Assembly (NCBI RefSeq): GCF_900105415.1
Contig: NZ_FNSM01000001.1
Span: 1-64,000 of the forward strand
Length of the DNA stretch: 64,000 nucleotides
From: Streptomyces sp. TLI_105
GTDB taxonomy: Bacteria; Actinomycetota; Actinomycetes; Streptomycetales; Streptomycetaceae
Direction of reading: 5' to 3'
Shown here piece by piece: positions 44,201-51,819 of this stretch (position 1 is its first letter; each line of letters begins with the position of its first letter). The notes under the pieces were generated by a model that had not been told where the DNA came from, ran no database searches, and worked only from the letters and a program-made list of their open reading frames with translations. The position numbers were made by a program, and so were the translations under genes.

Positions 44201-45370
44201 TGTCGCTGCCATGAGAGCCGTTGCCGCGGCTGTTTTTGCTTCAGCTGACTTGGCGGCGTCCTGGCCGGCGGCGATGGCAGCGTTGTACGCCTTATTGGCG
44301 GCGTCGGCCGCAGCAGTGGCCGCAGCTGCGGTCTGCGCTGCGGCGAACGCCGCGGTGCGGGCGGCTTCGTTGGCCGCATTGGCCGCATTGACGGCCTGCA
44401 AGGCGGCTGCTCCTGCAGCACGAGCGGCTTCCGCAGCTTGCTGCGCCTTGACCGAAGCGGTATCGGCCTCGCCCTTGGCTTTCTCCGTTTCCGCTGCGGC
44501 TATCTCAGCTAGCTTCTTGGCCTCCACGGAGGCATCGATCGCGCGCTTTGAAGCTTCTTCAGCTCCCTTGGCTGCGTCGGCCGCCTTCTTGCCGGCCTGT
44601 TGGGCCTGCTTGGTCAGCTGGGCGATCGTGGAGTGTTCCTGATCGCGGCTACGTGCTACGTGCTGTCCGATGGCGAGGAATTCAGAGACATCCTCGGGTG
44701 TCCCGCCGAGAGCAAGCTTGGCGGCTGCCCTCACATTGGGGCCGCCCTGGGCGTAGATCTTCGATGCTTCGACCTGGTCATCAGCCTGCTGGGCGATGTA
44801 CTGACCTTCAGCCAGGAATTTCTCGCGCTGCTCCCGTGTGCCGTTGAGGGCAGCAATACCGGCTTCCCGGATACCGACGCCTCCGTTGCTGATGAGGCGG
44901 CTGATCTCGACCTGGCGGTCGGCGTCCAGTGGTCCCTGCCACCCGGTTTGCAGGAAGGTGTTGAGCTGGTCCGCAGTCCCACCGAGCGCTTGGTAAGCCG
45001 CTTCGCGGACGCCGGTGCCGCCGACAGCAAACATGCGGGACACGGCGATGGTGTTGTCAGCGAGCTCGATCTGCTCGACGGTGTCGAAGAAGTGGGTGAT
45101 GTCCTCGTCGGAGCCGAAGAGGGCCTGTTCGGCGGCCTGTTTGACGCCGGCGCCGCCTTCTTCCCAGTAGTTGACCACAGCCATACGGGCCCAGTAGCGG
45201 GTATCCGCTTCTGACGGTTCCTCAGTAGCGCTGGCAGGGGAAGCGCCGAGAAGACCGACGATCAGGGCAGTTGGCAACACAAGGCCAGCTGCTGCGTTCC
45301 GCAGCAATGACCTCCGAGGCCCACTTCGCACCCTGGGGGGTTTTTGCCCGAATAGGGCATTAAGTCTCAC
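41261..45370 (-). CDS. Polymorphic toxin: ALF repeats, Hint, SCP1.201-like deaminase
   Basis: 1369 residues. Sec-type signal peptide at 1-49 (AAAGLVLPTALIVGLLGASP). ALF-type repeats at about 55-270 (AAEQALFGSDEDITHFF) and again at about 600-810, separated by a roughly 300-residue Ala-rich coiled region; a second Ala-rich coil reaches about 980. Hint (pretoxin-cleaving) domain at 1087-1232: FPAGTRVLLGD, TATDHHPFW, and C-terminal VLVHNC (His1230-Asn1231-Cys1232). The toxin tip, 1232-1369, is an SCP1.201/DddA-like deaminase with His1302-Ala-Glu1304 and the zinc Cys pair in PCPQPKGC (1330, 1336). These domains deaminate cytosine in DNA. Self-cleavage by Hint would free a 138-residue toxin. Immunity gene follows directly. 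Confidence 0.9.
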   Translation of the reverse strand: MRLNALFGQKPPRVRSGPRRSLLRNAAAGLVLPTALIVGLLGASPASATEEPSEADTRYWARMAVVNYWEEGGAGVKQAAEQALFGSDEDITHFFDTVEQIELADNTIAVSRMFAVGGTGVREAAYQALGGTADQLNTFLQTGWQGPLDADRQVEISRLISNGGVGIREAGIAALNGTREQREKFLAEGQYIAQQADDQVEASKIYAQGGPNVRAAAKLALGGTPEDVSEFLAIGQHVARSRDQEHSTIAQLTKQAQQAGKKAADAAKGAEEASKRAIDASVEAKKLAEIAAAETEKAKGEADTASVKAQQAAEAARAAGAAALQAVNAANAANEAARTAAFAAAQTAAAATAAADAANKAYNAAIAAGQDAAKSAEAKTAAATALMAATLAEGSAAAAEMAGKASAAAAAAVRAATSAGANANLAANAADQAADSAAAAGGYSADARAAATEARRQANVANTAANKAAALADRSAEAAFAARTAANNSAAHARKAAAAAELSAQHAGESATQAALANDHALAAKQAWETADAAARTAKETFQLARDSEATDLASRTAAGIERASSRQGLLYNTLSNAAKQEVERRSLDTTAASLAAEASKPDADVSALAIKGRQLAFQAMKLRTPISQDAAARALAGTDQDVIDYLRSGWREAEKREIRERVVQLAHLSPYPSVRNAATEALKGSLDQIETFYTTGWYSVGTADMSVAASAIYNTGGTGVKEAARAALADGSGKALARFLEATQHSARFADESVIASQLYGSAATGPEVKAAARIALAGTADQMHQFVTIGRYTADRKDKLAKQHEAQVQRLVAEASLIAATANKNRWLAAAAAARANDASTEAATAAAEADESARQAAVYAAEADTAADAAETSAAEAKQSAATARGAANRADQDADAAEASAARAEASAAYAQSSAAAAADAADSARISAAQAGLNAGDAQDMASKAWTEVKYELEKEIEAELKKAEEERKKQEQTGVNNHRQNGKNCVLLVPRTYKWEDCSKVEEQIQKVAQFYTTVGPLLWEYSGGADVQKCIQNPALVDCALALAGILPAGKIKLLGKSLDDIEDIVKGLRKKKDRKLPDCPTLHSFPAGTRVLLGDNSTKKIEDLEVGDKILASDPVTGVTGSRTVDRTIRTPDDRDFTEIKIASNRGTITATDHHPFWSETRKSWVDAKDLTPNDALRQPNGKPALIEKVSHWKSLQSAYDLTVNDLHTYYVVADRTPVLVHNCSLDLDDELSKIPDFYDGGPTIGRGTFGDGTVWEKIQSGLRKDDATLINWVNWKLKKEGVTTGYLAGNRDHAEMKFVALMRKYRQTKADIVINHPGGPCPQPKGCNDTLSFLLKDIGVLTVHWKDAAGQWHSVTYPRG

Positions 45371-45570
45371 TGAGGTCGTTCGCTTTCATGAGTTCCAGGT
45401 TTGCCGGACCTCTTGCGGCAGCGCCTGCGAGGAGGCGACCGCAAGAGGGCAGGCCTGCAGCGGGTGTGACGTCCCGTCGGCCACCCTTTGCGTGATCCTT
45501 ACATATGCTTTACTGCGCAGACACCATCGGACCGAACATGTGTCCGAATTGACAAACATTGGGAGTCTTC
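45371..45570. promoter_or_regulatory. Divergent promoter region
   Basis: 200 bp between the toxin gene (minus) and the secreted-protein gene (plus). AT-richer than its surroundings (for example TTACATATGCTTTAC at about 45499), so it probably holds both promoters. I cannot define exact boxes. Confidence 0.4.
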
Positions 45571-46098
45571 GTGTCCGCACGCCGTACCCGTATGGCCCTC
45601 GCCTCCTGCCTTACGGCAGCGGTAGCCACAGTCGCTGGGCTCACTGTGAACAGCGCAGCCAACGCAACTACGCCTGCCTCCACCCCTGCTGCTGCCTCGT
45701 TGGCGCTGGCCGCTGACGAGACGCAGCCCCCGTTGGCCGTCGAGACCCTCGACTACCCGAACGCGGCCCAGATCCAGCAGGAACAGAAGATCCTGCTGAA
45801 GAGGGGGGACGGGAACATCGTCTTCGTCACCTGCGATGGAACCACCGACATCGTGATCAAGAGTCGGCTCTCGAAGTCGGTCGAATTCTGCTTCGACGTT
45901 CGGGCCAAGCCCGCATACCTGACGCTCGAAGTCGGCGACTCGTTCGGCCTTTTCACGCGCGACTACCCCGTGACCGCCACCATCACAGCCGACGGCCAGC
46001 AGACCGTCATCAAGGCCACGGCCAACGACTACGAGCCCTTCGGTGAGGGCGTCGGGGGGGCACGGTCCACGGTCGTCGATCTCCGCGTCACGGGCTGA
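45571..46098 (+). CDS. Secreted protein, function unknown
   Basis: 175 residues from GTG 45571, GGGAG 6 nt upstream. A clear signal peptide (MALASCLTAAVATVAGLTVN, then SAANA) precedes an Ala/Thr/Pro-rich stretch and a compact beta domain: ILLKRGDGNIVFVTCDGTTD, SVEFCFDVRAKPAYLTLEVG, DSFGLFTRDYPVTATI. Two Cys residues may form a disulfide. It is divergent from the toxin gene and upstream of the FG-GAP protein; joint regulation is possible but not shown. Confidence 0.75.
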   Translation: MSARRTRMALASCLTAAVATVAGLTVNSAANATTPASTPAAASLALAADETQPPLAVETLDYPNAAQIQQEQKILLKRGDGNIVFVTCDGTTDIVIKSRLSKSVEFCFDVRAKPAYLTLEVGDSFGLFTRDYPVTATITADGQQTVIKATANDYEPFGEGVGGARSTVVDLRVTG

Positions 46099-46180
46099 AC
46101 CCACCCCTCCGCGTCCGTCCACAGCAGCGGGAAAGCGGGCATGTAGCGCCGCATGACCCGCCCTTCTAAGGAACAGACAG

Positions 46181-47791
46181 TTGTCTGCAACACGTTCACG
46201 CACTACTTCGGTGACAAGCCTCCTCGCTCTCACCCTGGCGGCTGCCACCCTGACCACACCTGCCCAAGCAGTCAGCGGCACCACTGTTACCGACACGTCC
46301 TACACGTTCACCGCGAAGCTCGCGATCGGCAACAGCGAGACCACCATGCGCGCCTGCTCAGGCGCGCTGGTCAACGCCCGCTGGGTGCTGACCGCCTCCT
46401 CCTGCTTCACCCGCGGGCTGACCGAGCTCACCGCCGGGAAGCCGGCCGAGAAGACGATTGTCACCGTCGGCCGCAGCGATCTGACCGACGTCGGCGACCC
46501 ATTCGCTCCTAACGGTCTGGTCACCACGGTCACCGAGCTCGTCCCCTACCAGGGCCGCGACCTCGTCCTGGCGCGCCTCGAACAGCCGGCTTCCGGAATC
46601 ACGCCAGTCTCCCTGGCCGCCACGCCGGCCGCGGCGGGTGAAACGCTGAAGGTCGCAGGGTTCGGCCGGACCAAGACCGAGTGGGTGCCCTTCACCCTCC
46701 ACACGGGAAGCTTCACGGTTGATGCCGTCCAGGACGGCACCGTCGCCATCACGGGGCAGGGCGGTGCGGCAGTTTGCGCAGGCGACACTGGCGGCCCTCT
46801 CCTCCGGGAGAAGGACGGAAAGCTCGAGCTGGTCGGCATCAACAGCCGCTCCTGGCAGGCCGGCTGCCTGGGGGCTGACCTGAATGAGACCCGCACCAGT
46901 GCCCTCTCCGTGGATGTCGCCGACCCCGCTGCGCTGACGTGGCTCAAGACGGAGCGCGACATCGTCCATATGGCGGACGTCAACGGGGACGGCTTGGACG
47001 ACATGATCGTCCAGAGCAGAAATGGCAGCGTGTCAGTACGAGTCGCCTACAAGGGTCCGGTCGCTCTCAAGCCCGGTCAGCCCTATTACCGGTTTAATGA
47101 GGCGGTCCACTGGAGCAGTGGCTGGGGGCGCTTCTTCACCGGCACCGACCTCGGCCGCCTGTACTTCGCCGACATGAACGCCGACAACAAGGCCGACATG
47201 ATCGTCCACACCACCGACGGCAACATCGCCGTCCGCCTCAACATCGGTACCGGCTTCAACGCCGGTAGCGACTGGAGTGGCGGCTGGGGCCGCTTCGTCA
47301 CCGGCACCGACCTCGGACGCCTCTACTTCGCCGACATGAACGCCGACAACAAGGCCGACATGATCGTCCACACCACCGACGGCAACATCGCCGTCCGCAC
47401 CAACCTCGGCAGCAGCTTCAACGGCGGCACCAACTGGAGTGGCGGCTGGGGCCGCTTCGTCACCGGCACCGACCTCGGACGCCTCTACTTCGCCGACATG
47501 AACGCCGACAACAAGGCCGACATGATCGTCCACACCACCGACGGCAACATCGCCGTCCGCACCAACCTCGGCAGCAGCTTCAACGGCGGCACCAACTGGA
47601 GTGGCGGCTGGGGCCGCTTCGTCACCGGCACCGACCTCGGACGCCTCTACTTCGCCGACGCTGTCGACGGCAGCGGCAACGGTGGTGACAGGAAGGCCGA
47701 CATGATCGTCCACACCAAGGACGGCCGCATCGCCCTGCGCCAGAACACCGGTTCGGCCTTCGTGATCGTCAACGGCGACGACTGGGCCTAG
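46181..47791 (+). CDS. Degenerate trypsin-like protein with FG-GAP/VCBS-type repeats
   Basis: 536 residues from TTG 46181 (AAGGA upstream). Signal peptide (TSLLALTLAAATLTTPAQA). The chymotrypsin fold is clear, but the catalytic His is Ser74 (VLTASSCF instead of TAAHC) and the nucleophile is Thr203 (GDTGGP), so it is a pseudoprotease. After it come four 54-residue repeats with calcium-type loops: FADMNADNKADMIVHTTDGN and GGWGRFVTGTDLGRLY. Such repeats form beta-propellers that bind ligands or surfaces. The TAG stop is part of a CTAG duplicated by the following IS. It is probably secreted and non-catalytic. Confidence 0.85.
   Translation: MSATRSRTTSVTSLLALTLAAATLTTPAQAVSGTTVTDTSYTFTAKLAIGNSETTMRACSGALVNARWVLTASSCFTRGLTELTAGKPAEKTIVTVGRSDLTDVGDPFAPNGLVTTVTELVPYQGRDLVLARLEQPASGITPVSLAATPAAAGETLKVAGFGRTKTEWVPFTLHTGSFTVDAVQDGTVAITGQGGAAVCAGDTGGPLLREKDGKLELVGINSRSWQAGCLGADLNETRTSALSVDVADPAALTWLKTERDIVHMADVNGDGLDDMIVQSRNGSVSVRVAYKGPVALKPGQPYYRFNEAVHWSSGWGRFFTGTDLGRLYFADMNADNKADMIVHTTDGNIAVRLNIGTGFNAGSDWSGGWGRFVTGTDLGRLYFADMNADNKADMIVHTTDGNIAVRTNLGSSFNGGTNWSGGWGRFVTGTDLGRLYFADMNADNKADMIVHTTDGNIAVRTNLGSSFNGGTNWSGGWGRFVTGTDLGRLYFADAVDGSGNGGDRKADMIVHTKDGRIALRQNTGSAFVIVNGDDWA
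47109..47640 (+). repeat. 162-bp near-identical tandem repeats
   Basis: ACTGGAG-containing units start at 47109, 47271, 47433 and 47595, exactly 162 bp apart (54 codons). The units at 47271, 47433 and 47595 are almost identical in DNA, pointing to recent duplication or gene conversion in the propeller-like region. Confidence 0.85.
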
Positions 47792-48705
47792 GGGGTGTCT
47801 TCAAAGCTGATCAAGTGATGAGAGATCATGTCGGCCATGGTGCGTCGTCATGAGCTCTCGGATGCCGAGTGGGCTGTGCTGTCACGGTTCCTGCCGAGTT
47901 CGGGGACCGCGGGCCGGCCCCGCGCGGACGACCGGTTGGTGCTGAACGGGATCGTGTGGAAGCTACGGACCGGCTCGGCCTGGCGGGACGTGCCCGAGCG
48001 GTACGGCTCCTGGCAGACCCTGTACACCCGGTTCCGCAGGTGGGCCCTGGACGGCACGTTCTCCCGGGTACTGCGGCAGGTCCAGGCGGAGAAGGACACG
48101 GCCGGGGACCTCGACTGGCTGGTCTCGGTCGACTCCACGATCGTGCGGGCCCACCAGCACGCCACCGGCGGCAAAAGGGGGCACGAGACGGGGACGAAGC
48201 GGGTGATCACGCCCTCGGCCGATCCCGTGGCGGACTGAGCACCAAGCTCCACCTGGCCTGCGACGGGCGAGGGCGCCCGCTCGGCTTCGTCCTCTCGGGC
48301 GGCAACGCGAACGACTGCACCCGGTTCGAAGCCGTCCTGGAGTCGATCCGCGTTCCCCGCAACGGGCCGGGCCGTCCGCGCACCCGGCCCGACCACGTCA
48401 TCGCCGACAAGGGCTACAGCTCCCGGAAGATCCGCCGCTACCTGCAACGACGCGGCATCACCCACACGATCCCCGAACGCGTCGACCAGGCCCTCGGGCG
48501 CCTCAACCGGGGCTCGCACGGCGGCCGGCCACCCGCTTTCGACCGGCGGATCTACCGCCTCCGCAACGTAGTCGAACGCTGCTTCAACCGGTTGAAGCAA
48601 TGGCGCGGCTTGGCCACCCGCTACGACAAAACCCGCGAGTCCTACCAGGCTGCCGTCACCATCGCCTCAATCCTGCTCTGGATCTGACCCCTTTGAAGAC
48701 GATCT
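47792..48705 (+). mobile_element. IS5-family element in CTAG target
   Basis: 914 bp flanked by CTAG at 47788-47791 and 48706-48709. Inner ends share GTCTTCAAAG in inverted orientation (GGGGTGTCTTCAAAG left; complement of GATCGTCTTCAAAG right). The left CTAG contains the TAG stop of the upstream gene, so the insertion left that protein unchanged. Confidence 0.85.
47828..48687 (+). CDS. IS5-family transposase in two overlapping frames
   Basis: Frame one (47828-48238) carries the helical N-terminal domain ([34 protein letters not shown]) and the first Asp (VSVDSTIVRAHQHATGG), stopping at 48238. Frame two continues from about 48215 with GRSRGGLSTKLHLACDGRGR, HVIADKGYSSRKIRRYL (Asp) and VVERCFNRLKQWRGLATRYD (Glu) to 48687. 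This two-frame layout is normal for the IS427-type subgroup, where ribosomal frameshifting joins the parts, so it is probably functional. Confidence 0.8.
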
Positions 48706-48824
48706 CTAGGCTCGGCCCTGAGGCGCGTGAGCGGTGGCCGCGCGCCGCCAAGGGACTGAGGGAAGCCGGCGTGCCTGGGAGCACGAGGCCACCGGCCTAC
48801 AGGTTGGGGACGGGGGTCCGGGAG

Positions 48825-48983
48825 ATGGACATAGTGGTCGCGGTACTGCTCGCGGTCTTCATCCCGGTCGGGCTGCTGGCGCTCGGCGCGGGAGCCTACT
48901 GGCTATGGGTCCGTTTCGGGACGGATGAGCCATGGCCGTACGGTGGTGGTGGGGACTCCGGTGACACTTGGGGCGGCGCGTAG
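48825..48983 (+). CDS. Small single-helix membrane protein
   Basis: 52 residues: MDIVVAVLLAVFIPVGLLAL, GAGAYWLWVRFGTDEPWPYG, then a Gly/Asp-rich tail. One membrane helix at about 2-29 with a short C-terminal cytoplasmic or external tail. Small proteins of this form occur widely in Streptomyces without known function. Confidence 0.55.
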   Translation: MDIVVAVLLAVFIPVGLLALGAGAYWLWVRFGTDEPWPYGGGGDSGDTWGGA

Positions 48984-49161
48984 GCCGGCCATTCCGCACC
49001 GTGGTATGAGGCGTTGGCCGCCGATACGCCGGCGGGCGCGGCATCACCGTTCCTCCGTCCGCTCTGCCGGGGCTCACCCGCCCGTCATCGCGGCCGCGTT
49101 CAGGTGGGCCTCCTTCGGGATCGGTTTCCCCGGCTGCGCGGAAGAGGTGCGTGCGGTGCTG

Positions 49162-50043
49162 TCAGTCCTCCGCCGCCAGGCGCCGTACCTCCGTCAGCGC
49201 CTCGCTCATCGCTGCCGGGATGTCCGTCACCGGGAAGCGCGCGTGCCGTACGACGCGGTCACGGTCCAGCACCAGCACGGCCCGTTTCAGCCGCAGCACC
49301 TGTCCGGCGCGGAAGGTGGGCAGTCGCAGGGCGGCGGCGAGGCGCAGGTCGACGTCCGAGAGGAGAGTGAAAGGCAGGCCCTCTTCGACCGCGAACACCC
49401 GCTGTTCATCCGTGCGTTGGGTGCTGACGCCGCGCACTTCCGCGCCCTCCGCGCGGAAGTCCTCGTACGCGTCCCGGAAGAGCCGGTTCTCCAGTGTGCA
49501 GCCGATGGCGCCGGGGATGCCCGACCAGCCCTCCGGTAGGGGACCGGGGTTCCCGGTCGCCGGATAGCAGAACAGGACTGTGGCCACGCCGTCGGCCACC
49601 GGGTCCACCGGCGCGCCGTCCCGATGACCTGGCAGCTCCAGGACCGGCAGCCGCTCGCCCGCCAGGCCCGCGACGCGCCGTGCCTCCGCACTCGCCTCGT
49701 CGGCGGTGCCGCTGAGCGAGCCGTCGCCGAGGACCCAGCGGTCCGCCCAGTCCTGCATCGACAGCAGGACCGGCAGCAGCCCCCGGCCGCTCTCCGTCAG
49801 CTGGTACTCGTGCCGCACCGGCCTGTCCTGATACGGGACCTTCTTCAGCACCCCCGTCTCCACCAGGTGCGCCAGGCGCTCGGTGAGCACTTTCCGGGAG
49901 ATGCCCAGCTCCTCCTGGAGTGCGTCGAACCTGTGGTGCCCTCGGGCGGTTTCCCGGATCAGGAGCAGGCTCCACCAGTCGCCGACCACCGCCGCGGCCT
50001 GCGCGATCGCGCAGGCCGCGTCCCGCTCGGGAACCGACCTCAT
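49162..50043 (-). CDS. HxlR-type regulator fused to a peroxiredoxin-like domain
   Basis: 293 residues from ATG 50043 (MRSVPERDAACAIAQA). Residues 8-110 are an HxlR winged helix: GDWWSLLLIRETARGHHRFD, ALQEELGISRKVLTERLAHL, then the wing RPVRHEYQLTESGRGLLPVL. Residues about 150-290 resemble a PrxQ/BCP-type peroxiredoxin: LENRLFRDAYEDF after GCT with the candidate peroxidatic Cys182, then GVSTQRTDEQRVFAVEEGLP and LLSDVDLRLA. One protein may therefore both sense peroxide or thiol stress and control transcription. It is divergent from an MFS exporter, with two direct repeats between them. Confidence 0.85.
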   Translation of the reverse strand: MRSVPERDAACAIAQAAAVVGDWWSLLLIRETARGHHRFDALQEELGISRKVLTERLAHLVETGVLKKVPYQDRPVRHEYQLTESGRGLLPVLLSMQDWADRWVLGDGSLSGTADEASAEARRVAGLAGERLPVLELPGHRDGAPVDPVADGVATVLFCYPATGNPGPLPEGWSGIPGAIGCTLENRLFRDAYEDFRAEGAEVRGVSTQRTDEQRVFAVEEGLPFTLLSDVDLRLAAALRLPTFRAGQVLRLKRAVLVLDRDRVVRHARFPVTDIPAAMSEALTEVRRLAAED

Positions 50044-50107
50044 CACTGCGTCTCCACTTCTGCGCACACGGCGGCCACTCATCGGGACCATCTTGCGCCA
50101 TGAGGTT

Positions 50108-50155
50108 AGTTCCCGATAGAAACGCACCTGGAACGAGTGAGTTCCTAATAGAGAC
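50108..50155. promoter_or_regulatory. Direct-repeat operator between HxlR fusion and MFS gene
   Basis: AGTTCCCGATAGAAAC (50108-50123) and AGTTCCTAATAGAGAC (50140-50155) are direct repeats 32 bp apart, three helical turns. Flanking GTTAGT and ACTAAC add inverted symmetry. The position in the divergent promoter region makes this the likely HxlR binding site. Confidence 0.6.
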
Positions 50156-50182
50156 TAACTAGATCCAGGGGGTGGGCGCCGT

Positions 50183-51436
50183 ATGAGCGGGACACGAGCG
50201 ATCCCGAAGCACGACCGACGCGGCGACCAGGAGAGCTTCCCGCCAGGCGCCTTCTGGCGCTTCTGGGCCGCCGCCACCGTCAGCGGCGCGGGCACCGCCG
50301 TCACGGCCCTCGCCCTGCCGCTCGTCGCCCTCACCGTCCTCGACGCCACCGCATTCGAGCTCGCCGCGCTCGCTGCCGCCGGGCAGGTCTCATGGCTGCT
50401 GCTCAGCCTCCCGGCGGGCGTCGTCGCGCAGCGCGTACCGCTGCGTCGCCTCCAGGTCGCGCTCGACCTCGTACGCTTCGCGGCGCTCGGATCGCTGCCG
50501 CTCGCCTGGTGGCTCGGCACGCTCACGTACCCGCACCTGCTGTTCGCGGCGCTCGTCACCGGCGCGGCGACCGTGCTGTTCGACATCGGCAACTCGACCT
50601 TCCTGCCCGCCGTCGTCCCGGCCCGGCAGCTGGCCGCCCGCAACAGCGTCATGTCGGGCACGCACGCCGTCACCGATACCGGCGGCCCCTCCCTCGGCGG
50701 CGTTTTGATCGGCCTCACCGGCCCGGTCGGCGCGCTCGTCGTGGACGCTGCCAGCTACCTGGCCTCCGCCGTGCTCCTGCGTACCCTCCCCGAGAGCCGC
50801 CCCGCGCCCCGCACCGGCGAGAGCGTGCTGCGGCTGATACGTGAGGGCTTGCGGTACGTCATCAAGCACCCCGTCATGCGGCCGTGCATGATCTGGGCCA
50901 CCGCCGCCAACTTCCTCAACGCGGCCCTCGTCGCCCTCACCCCCCTCTACCTGGTCCGCGAGGCCGGCCTCGACTCCGTACAGCTCGGTCTCGTCCTGGC
51001 CATGGACGGGGTCGGCGCCCTCGCCGGCGCCGCCGTCGCAGTCCGCGTGACCACGCGCCTCGGCACCGCGTGGGGCGTCATCGCGGCCGACCTGGCCGGC
51101 GGCACGCTGCTCCTGCTCGCCCCGCTGACCACGTCGGCAGGGGACGCGTACTGGTTCGCCCTGGGCAACGCCGGCTTCGCCTTCGGCACCGTCATCGGCT
51201 CGATCACCACCCGCACCTACCGGCAGACCCAGTCGCCGCCGGAGCTACTGTCCCGCGTGATGGCCACGGTCCGCTTCGTCTCCTGGGGCGCGCTGCCGCT
51301 CGGCGCACTCACCGCCGGCCTCCTCGCCACGTACACCGGCGCTCACACCGCCCTCTGGACCGTCTGCGCCGCCGCCCTCCTGCCCCCGCTCTACCTCTTC
51401 TCCACCAAAGTGGGCCGCCACCGCGACCTCGCCTGA
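50183..51436 (+). CDS. MFS exporter
   Basis: 417 residues with about 12 membrane segments. Begins FPPGAF-like WRFWAAATVSGAGTAVTALA, then the loop VVAQRVPLRRLQVALDLVRF typical of the EntS/MFS_3 exporter group. The central SAVLLRTLPESRPAPRTGES linker is cytoplasmic. Probably a multidrug or metabolite exporter controlled by the divergent HxlR-peroxiredoxin protein. It appears intact. Confidence 0.85.
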   Translation: MSGTRAIPKHDRRGDQESFPPGAFWRFWAAATVSGAGTAVTALALPLVALTVLDATAFELAALAAAGQVSWLLLSLPAGVVAQRVPLRRLQVALDLVRFAALGSLPLAWWLGTLTYPHLLFAALVTGAATVLFDIGNSTFLPAVVPARQLAARNSVMSGTHAVTDTGGPSLGGVLIGLTGPVGALVVDAASYLASAVLLRTLPESRPAPRTGESVLRLIREGLRYVIKHPVMRPCMIWATAANFLNAALVALTPLYLVREAGLDSVQLGLVLAMDGVGALAGAAVAVRVTTRLGTAWGVIAADLAGGTLLLLAPLTTSAGDAYWFALGNAGFAFGTVIGSITTRTYRQTQSPPELLSRVMATVRFVSWGALPLGALTAGLLATYTGAHTALWTVCAAALLPPLYLFSTKVGRHRDLA

Positions 51437-51486
51437 CCCCTGGCCCCACGGCGACGAGCAGATCCGAAGTGCAAGCGGGCGCGACG

Positions 51487-51575
51487 CGCTGTTCCCCCGC
51501 GCGAGCAGGGAGCAGGGAGCAGTGCACCAGGTCGTCCAGACACGCCTGGGAGACGGAGCCATCCCCGCGTGGCTT
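51487..51575. CRISPR. Two decayed CRISPR repeats
   Basis: GTTCCCCCGCGCGAGCAGGG with a duplicated AGCAGGGAGCAG (51487-51520) and GGAGCCATCCCCGCGTGG (from about 51555). The spacing is about 67 bp. The second copy breaks off 15 bp before the ISL3-type end at 51590. Confidence 0.5.
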
Positions 51576-51589
51576 CGTTCACGTTCAGC

Positions 51590-51690
51590 GGTTCTGGCAC
51601 AACCTCTGCGGTGTCGAGTCGAAGCTCGATGTCCGAGGCCGGTATCCCTGGCGAACCGGCAGATCGGCGCCCCCGAGGTAGGCATGAACC
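51590..51690. repeat. Remnant related to the 141-bp ISL3-type MITE
   Basis: GGTTCTGGCACAACCTCTGC at 51590 is followed by GAGTCGAAGCTC and a GAACCGGCAG segment, in the same order as in the MITE at 26229-26369. The right end is not recognisable and no target duplication is seen, so this copy is truncated. Confidence 0.6.
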
Positions 51691-51819
51691 GGGCTGGCAC
51701 CAGTTCACAGCTTGTTCTTCAAGGTCGGACCGGGTAGCGGCGACATGCGGCGGCGGGTCACCAATCGCCGCGAGCAAATCCGATGGCACCAACAGTCTTC
51801 CGACGACAAGACTGCACCG

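Noticed and set aside
42354..44642. Plus-strand frames opposite the toxin Ala-rich region
   Set aside because: They are Ala/Arg or Ser-rich mirrors of the GCN-rich toxin codons, without domains or start signals.
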